Origin: Paenibacillus lemnae
GTDB lineage: Bacteria > Bacillota > Bacilli > Paenibacillales > Paenibacillaceae
DNA length: 64,000 nucleotides
NCBI RefSeq assembly: GCF_012933385.1
Contig: NZ_JABBPN010000017.1
Coordinates: 1 to 64,000, forward strand
Direction of reading: 5' to 3'
Part shown: one piece after another, positions 59,593-64,000 of the stretch
Layout: each line of letters begins with the position of its first letter
Position numbering within the stretch: position 1 is the first letter of the stretch
Made by a program: the position numbers and the translations under genes
Notes under the pieces: generated by a model
Databases searched by the model: none
The model's input: the letters and a program-made list of their open reading frames with translations, nothing else
What the model was told of the DNA's origin: nothing

Positions 59593-60438
59593 TTACCCTT
59601 GCGATATCCAGACAATAAAGATAATGGCAGCCAGCACGATGCGGTAGATGGCGAAAGGCACCAGCTTGATCCGGTTGATCAGCTTCAGGAAGAAGCGAAT
59701 CGAGACCAGGGCGAACAGGAATGCACTGATAAATCCGGCGATAAAGAACGGCAGTGCACTCATCGAGAAATACTCCAGATTCTTCATCAGGGACAGGAAG
59801 CTGGCACCGAACATGATCGGTACGGCCATGATGAAGGTAAAGTCTGCGGCTGCGCGGTGACTCATCCCGAGCATAACACCGCCCGAAATCGTGGAACCCG
59901 AGCGGGAGAAGCCCGGCCAGAGCGACAGACATTGGAACAGGCCGACACCCAGTGCCTGCTTGTATGTAAGCTGGTCCACGCTCTCAGTGACGGGCGTTTT
60001 ACGGCTGGAACGGTCGGCTGCAATCATCAATACAGCACCGGCTACCAGGCCAATCATGACCGTTTCTACGGAAAATAAGTAATCGTCAATCTGGTCTTTG
60101 AAGATGACACCCAGCACCCCGGCAGGAATCATGCCCACAATAACCTGTGCGAGCTTGAGACGTCCGCCAGAGGCAGGAGTTCCGCTCTCACTCTTCTTTC
60201 GTTTGATCCCCAGCAAATCCATGAACCGGCTCCAGAATACGATCACAACAGCCAGAATGGAACCGAGCTGAACGACAATTTTAAACGTATTGGCCACATA
60301 TTTTCCCAGGAATTCCTCGGACTGCAGCCACATATCATCGACGATAATCATATGTCCGGTGGAGGATACGGGGGCGAACTCGGTCAGCCCTTCCACCATA
60401 CCGAGAATAATCGCCTTCATAAACAAGATAAAATCCAT
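59593..60438 (-). CDS. uppP: undecaprenyl-diphosphatase
   Basis: The 281-residue membrane protein matches BacA/UppP: EGLTEFAPVSSTGHMI near residue 16 (catalytic Glu and Ser-Ser-Thr-Gly-His) and PGFSRSGSTISGGVMLGM near 175 (second active-site motif with Arg and Ser). It removes a phosphate from undecaprenyl diphosphate released by wall synthesis, outside the membrane, and can raise bacitracin resistance. GGGAGAGG lies about 12 bases before the ATG. It follows a DedA gene after 39 bases on the same strand, suggesting joint recycling of the lipid carrier. Confidence 0.95.
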   Translation of the reverse strand: MDFILFMKAIILGMVEGLTEFAPVSSTGHMIIVDDMWLQSEEFLGKYVANTFKIVVQLGSILAVVIVFWSRFMDLLGIKRKKSESGTPASGGRLKLAQVIVGMIPAGVLGVIFKDQIDDYLFSVETVMIGLVAGAVLMIAADRSSRKTPVTESVDQLTYKQALGVGLFQCLSLWPGFSRSGSTISGGVMLGMSHRAAADFTFIMAVPIMFGASFLSLMKNLEYFSMSALPFFIAGFISAFLFALVSIRFFLKLINRIKLVPFAIYRIVLAAIIFIVWISQG

Positions 60439-60477
60439 AACGTTCTAAACCTCTCCCTATTTCAAAATAAATGCTTA

Positions 60478-61092
60478 TTAATTGCTGCGCTTCCGCAGCT
60501 TGCGAACAAACAGCACCATGAATACGATCGCAGCCACCGCGATGACAGCGTACGCTATATTTGAGTATACATCCATAAAGGTCAGAATGTCTTCCCAGGA
60601 GTCGCCGAGAAATGCGCCCAGCGAAACGAGAATCACATTCCAGATCAACGTACCCGCAGTTGTGAACAGCAGGAACATGCTGAATTTCATGTTGGACATG
60701 CCGGCCGGGATAGAGATGAGGCTGCGGATCAGCGGAATCATCCGGCAGAAGAACACCGTCCAGTATCCGTATTTATCAAACCAGCGGTCAGCACGGTGGA
60801 TATCTTCTTTTTTGACACGGAAGATATGTCCCCAGCGGTCCACCAGCTTCTCCAGATTCTCTACATCCAGCAGCAGCCCGATGCCATACAAAATAACCGC
60901 ACCCGCCACGGAACCGAGTGTAGCTGCAATGATGACACCTGTGATCGTAAGACCGGTATAGGTGGTCATAAAACCGCCGAACGTCAGGATCACTTCCGAT
61001 GGAATGGGCGGGAAGACGTTCTCCAGGGCAATCATTAGAAAAATACCAAAATATCCAAACTGCTCCATAATATTCGTGATCCAGGCTTGCAA
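60478..61092 (-). CDS. DedA family membrane protein, possible undecaprenyl phosphate translocase
   Basis: The product of about 204 residues has the DedA pattern: ALENVFPPIPSEVILTFGGF near the start, a LGSVAGAVILYGIGLLL segment, and FFCRMIPLIRSLISIPAGMSNM with the conserved Arg residues, then two C-terminal helices. Some DedA proteins (UptA type) return undecaprenyl phosphate to the inner leaflet, the step after UppP, whose gene is next in this operon. The start is ambiguous: a TTG at 61092 is six bases from GAGGTGA, whereas a GTG at 61101 lies inside that box. A minus-strand TATAAT occurs at 61156-61161. Confidence 0.88.
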   Translation of the reverse strand: MQAWITNIMEQFGYFGIFLMIALENVFPPIPSEVILTFGGFMTTYTGLTITGVIIAATLGSVAGAVILYGIGLLLDVENLEKLVDRWGHIFRVKKEDIHRADRWFDKYGYWTVFFCRMIPLIRSLISIPAGMSNMKFSMFLLFTTAGTLIWNVILVSLGAFLGDSWEDILTFMDVYSNIAYAVIAVAAIVFMVLFVRKLRKRSN

Positions 61093-61264
61093 TGAGTTCA
61101 CCTCGTTTTAGATTTTCAATCCTATACAGAGCTGCTTGCTCCCTCAGTCTTTCTCATTATAATAGCGTCTGTTCTGGTTGAACAGCACCGCTTGCGGCCG
61201 GTGAAGTTTTGTTATGAAAGTCAGGGTATCCATTTATAGGAAGGAAGGTAAAAATGTAGAGTGA

Positions 61265-61293
61265 TTGCAGCATGAAGGAATGTGTTATATAAG
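61265..61293 (+). promoter_or_regulatory. candidate promoter of the OYE-type gene
   Basis: TTGCAG (61265-61270) and TATAAG (61288-61293) are separated by exactly 17 bases, 45 bases before the start codon. Confidence 0.5.
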
Positions 61294-61337
61294 AAAGTGC
61301 TAGTGATCAAAAATTTTGTTGTGGAGGTTTACATGAA

Positions 61338-62459
61338 ATGAAAGAAAACCATATCCCTTTGTTTGAATCTTACTTATTAAAAAAAGGAATCGAACTGAAG
61401 AATCGGATCGTTATGGCTCCCATGACGAATTATTCCTCACATGAGGATGGAACGGTATCAGAGGAGGAGCTTAACTACTATAAACGACGGTCGGACGGTC
61501 CAGGAATGGTGATTACAGCATGCACCTATGTCACGGCTAACGGAAAAGGCTTTCCGGGTGAATTCGCGGGCCACACCGATGCTATGATTCCCAGCCTGCG
61601 GCAGCTGGCAGAAACGATTCAAGCTGGGGGCGCCAAAGCCATCCTGCAAATTTTCCATGGCGGGCGTTCCTGTCCGCCGGATCAGGTAGATGGTGATGTG
61701 GTCAGCGCCAGTGCCGTGGCTTCAGAGGAGCGGGGCGGAGGAGCACAGCCACGAAGCCTGTCCGATCAGGAAATCCGGGACATTGTCCGTGACTTTGGCG
61801 AAACCACACGCCGGGCCATTGAAGCCGGCTATGACGGTGTGGAAATTCACGGGGCTAACGGCTACCTGATTCATCAGTTCTTCTCTCCGCATTCCAACCG
61901 GCGGGAAGATGAGTGGGGCGGCAGCCTGGAGAAGCGGATGGCTTTTCCGCTGGCGGTGGTAAACGAAGTAACACGGGTCGTCCGTGAGCATGGTGACAGA
62001 CCGTTCGCGGTGGGATACCGCTTCTCGCCAGAAGAAGCTACAACCCCTGGCTTTACACTGGACGATACCTTGGCGCTGGTGGACAAGTTGGCGGATACGC
62101 CGCTGGATTACCTGCATGTGTCCCTGATGAGTTACGAGGTGAAGCCGAGGACGGGGCCGGACGTTACCCGTACCACGATGGAGCTGCTGCTGGACACGGT
62201 GGGACGGAGAAAGCCATTCATAGGTGTCGGCTCTGTTCACACGCCGGATCAGGCGGCAGAGGTGCTCGCAGCAGGAGCGGCGCTGGTAGCATTGGGACGT
62301 GAGCTGATCATGGAGCCTGACTGGGTGCAGAAAGTGCAGCATCAGCAGGAAAATGGGATCCGCACGACCGTGGGTCAAGAGGATCAGGAAAAGCTGGTCA
62401 TCCCGGGTCCGCTCTGGCACCGCATTATGAATGTGCCGGGCTGGTTCCCGGTACGATAG
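61338..62459 (+). CDS. NADH-dependent flavin oxidoreductase, old yellow enzyme family
   Basis: The 373-residue protein has the OYE barrel signatures: LKNRIVMAPMTNYSSHEDG at the FMN site, ILQIFHGGRSC, GYDGVEIHGANGYLIHQFFSPHSNRREDEWGGSLEKR (catalytic His-x-x-Asn type region), and IGVGSVHTPDQAAEVLAAGAALVALGRELI near the end. It probably reduces activated double bonds or nitro compounds with NAD(P)H; it resembles YqiG of Bacillus subtilis. The ATG at 61338 is ten bases from GGAGG. A better-spaced ATG at 61333 opens only Met-Lys-stop, overlapping this start. Confidence 0.92.
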   Translation: MKENHIPLFESYLLKKGIELKNRIVMAPMTNYSSHEDGTVSEEELNYYKRRSDGPGMVITACTYVTANGKGFPGEFAGHTDAMIPSLRQLAETIQAGGAKAILQIFHGGRSCPPDQVDGDVVSASAVASEERGGGAQPRSLSDQEIRDIVRDFGETTRRAIEAGYDGVEIHGANGYLIHQFFSPHSNRREDEWGGSLEKRMAFPLAVVNEVTRVVREHGDRPFAVGYRFSPEEATTPGFTLDDTLALVDKLADTPLDYLHVSLMSYEVKPRTGPDVTRTTMELLLDTVGRRKPFIGVGSVHTPDQAAEVLAAGAALVALGRELIMEPDWVQKVQHQQENGIRTTVGQEDQEKLVIPGPLWHRIMNVPGWFPVR

Positions 62460-62472
62460 AGGAAAGGCCAAG

Positions 62473-62512
62473 GGCCGTTTCGCAGTGGGATACACGCGGA
62501 ACGGCTATTTTT
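62473..62512 (+). terminator. terminator after the OYE-type gene
   Basis: GGCCGTTTCGC (62473-62483) pairs with GCGGAACGGCT (62496-62506) using wobbles, followed by a T-run. Confidence 0.78.
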
Positions 62513-62585
62513 GCATTAGACAGCTTTCAGATCCTGTGATATGTATGATAGAACGCCAAACTGGATTGAAGAAAGAGAGTTTAAT

Positions 62586-63314
62586 ATGCCATATACCTTA
62601 ATGATTGTTGAAGATGAACACCAGCTTCGCGGAATTACTGCCGATTATCTGCGCAGCACAGGTTATGAAGTGCTGGAGGCAGCAGATGGTAATGAAGCGC
62701 TCCGCATGGCGGAGGGGAAACAGATTTCCCTGTATATATTGGACTGGATGCTTCCCGGCATGGAGGGCGATGCTTTGTGCCGTAAACTTCGGGAAAGCAC
62801 ACAGGCCCCGATCCTGTTCTTGACGGCGGTGTCGGAGGAGATGGACAAGCTGTCTGTGCTGGAGATCGGTGCGGATGATTATATGACCAAGCCTTTTTCC
62901 ATCCGGGAGCTGGCGGTACGGGTCAAAGTGCTGCTGAGGCGGGCTTTTGAGATGAAGGAAGGCGGCGAATCAGACGGAACGATGCACGGCAGCAATGATG
63001 CGGAATCCGATGTGCTGAAGCGCGGGAGACTTGTGCTGGACATAAAAAAACATGAGGTTTTCGTGAATAGCAATCCGGTAGAGCTGACCTTCACCGAATT
63101 CAAAATTCTGAACATACTGTGCAAATCCCCAGGCCGGGTATACAGCCGGATGCAGCTGCTGGAACTGGCTATGGGATCGTCCTATGCAGGTTATGAACGC
63201 ACCATCGACACCCATATCCGAAATCTTCGAAAGAAGATTGAGCATCATCCGGATGAGCCGGAGCTGATTATTACCGTCTTTGGTGTAGGCTATAAATTCG
63301 GGGAAAATTTATGA
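62586..63314 (+). CDS. response regulator, OmpR/PhoB family
   Basis: The 242-residue protein has a receiver domain (about 1-120: LMIVEDEHQL acidic pocket, YILDWMLPG with the phosphorylated Asp, FLTA Thr, and MTKPFS Lys) and a C-terminal winged helix (about 145-240: LTFTEFKILNILCKSPGRVYSRMQLL, YERTIDTHIRNLRKKIE, VFGVGYKF). The ATG at 62586 has GAAAGAGAG upstream; 15 codons of open frame before it lack one. Its stop overlaps the start of the sensor kinase gene, so the two form a two-component system. The target genes are not evident here. Confidence 0.93.
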   Translation: MPYTLMIVEDEHQLRGITADYLRSTGYEVLEAADGNEALRMAEGKQISLYILDWMLPGMEGDALCRKLRESTQAPILFLTAVSEEMDKLSVLEIGADDYMTKPFSIRELAVRVKVLLRRAFEMKEGGESDGTMHGSNDAESDVLKRGRLVLDIKKHEVFVNSNPVELTFTEFKILNILCKSPGRVYSRMQLLELAMGSSYAGYERTIDTHIRNLRKKIEHHPDEPELIITVFGVGYKFGENL

Positions 63315-64000
63315 GTATCATGAAGAAAATCATGCTGATTTTTGGTTCTATACATACGCTCATCAGCTTCTTGTACATGAGTCTGTATGTATGGCACCGG
63401 GAAAATGTCCACTCCACAACACACTTTTGGAGGGCTGGCGGGGTATACACTGGAGTAATTCTGTATTTGCTGGGGCTTGTTGTCATATATGCGGCGGCAG
63501 CCATATCAACACGTACGTACAGGAAAAATCTGAAGCGGTTAGAAGAGACATCTCCTGTCGTCTGGAGAGAGCAGTTTGAGGATGGGCAGAGAGATGAGTG
63601 GGGACAGCTGCTCATGTATATTGGACATCTTAAACATCTCCAGCAAAAAGAGACGGATACGCATGAAAGAATGCTGGCGGATGCAGTGCACGAAATGAGG
63701 ACCCCGCTGTCCGTCATTCAAAGCCGGGCAGAAAGTATGGTTGAAGGGACTATTCCCTGCCGTCCAGAGGAGCTTATACCGCTGCTGGATGAAACATCCA
63801 GGCTGGGCAGGCTGATCCATGATTTAAAGGAGCTGAGTCTGGCGGAGTCCGGGAAGCTCAGGCTCAATGGTGAATGGGTGGATTTTGCCGGTATAGTGCG
63901 TGGAGTATGGGAACTGCTGGGGCATGAAGCTGAAGCCAAAGGGATCTCATGCAGTATTTCTCTTCAGGAAGCCAAGGTTTATTGTGATCGCCAGCGCATG
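63311..64000 (+). CDS. sensor histidine kinase, truncated by the window edge
   Basis: The frame opens at an ATG overlapping the response regulator stop (ATGA) and stays open for 230 codons to the window end. Two membrane helices (about 6-25 and 47-70) flank a short extracellular loop of about 20 residues, then a cytoplasmic linker and the dimerisation/phosphoacceptor helix with DAVHEMRTPLSVIQSRAE (His near residue 132). The ATP-binding domain lies mostly outside. The very short outer loop is typical of intramembrane-sensing kinases that work with ABC transporters or watch envelope stress. Confidence 0.9.
   Translation, partial: MSIMKKIMLIFGSIHTLISFLYMSLYVWHRENVHSTTHFWRAGGVYTGVILYLLGLVVIYAAAAISTRTYRKNLKRLEETSPVVWREQFEDGQRDEWGQLLMYIGHLKHLQQKETDTHERMLADAVHEMRTPLSVIQSRAESMVEGTIPCRPEELIPLLDETSRLGRLIHDLKELSLAESGKLRLNGEWVDFAGIVRGVWELLGHEAEAKGISCSISLQEAKVYCDRQRM

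Overview
The window looks like a chromosomal segment of a Paenibacillus-type member of the Bacillales. This is inferred from strong AGGAGG ribosome binding sites with many GTG/TTG starts, TTGACA/TATAAT promoters, a caa3-type cytochrome oxidase operon, a complete rbs operon led by a LacI-type regulator, a sigma-D-like chemotaxis promoter, and many Gfo/Idh/MocA dehydrogenases and glycosidases. I see no rRNA, tRNA, CRISPR array, transposase or phage gene. The ends cut two genes: the C-terminus of an unrecognised GC-rich protein on the left and a sensor histidine kinase on the right.

Layout. 0-12 kb: GC-rich spacer with an exact 37-bp direct repeat, a VanY-like lipoprotein peptidase, zinc-ribbon and TrmB-like proteins, a membrane metallophosphoesterase, a 1280-residue secreted NHL/stalk/FecR/coiled-coil protein, and a serine beta-lactamase-like hydrolase. 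12-18.4 kb: ctaCDEF, then ctaG and a DUF420 (CtaM-type) gene, making and assembling a caa3 oxidase; ctaB (heme O synthase) lies apart at 32-33 kb. 18.5-22.9 kb: a self-regulated GntR (YtrA-like) operon with two ABC ATPases and two membrane proteins. 23-32 kb: carbohydrate genes (GH95 fucosidase-like, two GH43-like enzymes, an SGNH/CE esterase with its own PadR regulator), interleaved with a TraB/GumN protein, an ArsR regulator plus a paired DMT transporter, and a DedA protein. 33.5-39.2 kb: rbsRKDACB for ribose uptake and phosphorylation. 39.3-45.3 kb: an AraC regulator, a Gfo/Idh - ThuA - Gfo/Idh operon for sugar oxidation, and a further Gfo/Idh gene. 45.5-48.5 kb: a secreted repeat protein, a membrane protein and a PspA homologue in one operon (LiaIH-like in logic), then a MerR/TipA-type regulator. 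48.6-55.9 kb: ACT-malic enzyme, AraM glycerol-1-phosphate dehydrogenase, a chemoreceptor and a PheC-like secreted binding protein. 56-59.5 kb: a vestige of a sugar ABC permease, an AT-rich hairpin-rich spacer, then a ROK kinase and two Gfo/Idh dehydrogenases. 59.6-61.1 kb: dedA-uppP, both tied to undecaprenyl carrier recycling. 61.3-64 kb: an old-yellow-enzyme oxidoreductase and a two-component system.

The most distinctive signals are regulatory. They are twin N6-spaced operators around an apparently leaderless ArsR gene; a PadR operon whose promoter spacer is itself a palindrome, with a second 22-bp palindrome at +1; three matching half-sites in the ytr-type promoter; two 11-bp-spaced boxes upstream of the PspA operon; and a Met-Lys-stop mini-ORF overlapping the start codon of two unrelated genes. 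No complete, clearly new defence or mobile system was found. The least explained loci are the 1280-residue protein and the secreted-repeat/membrane/PspA triad.
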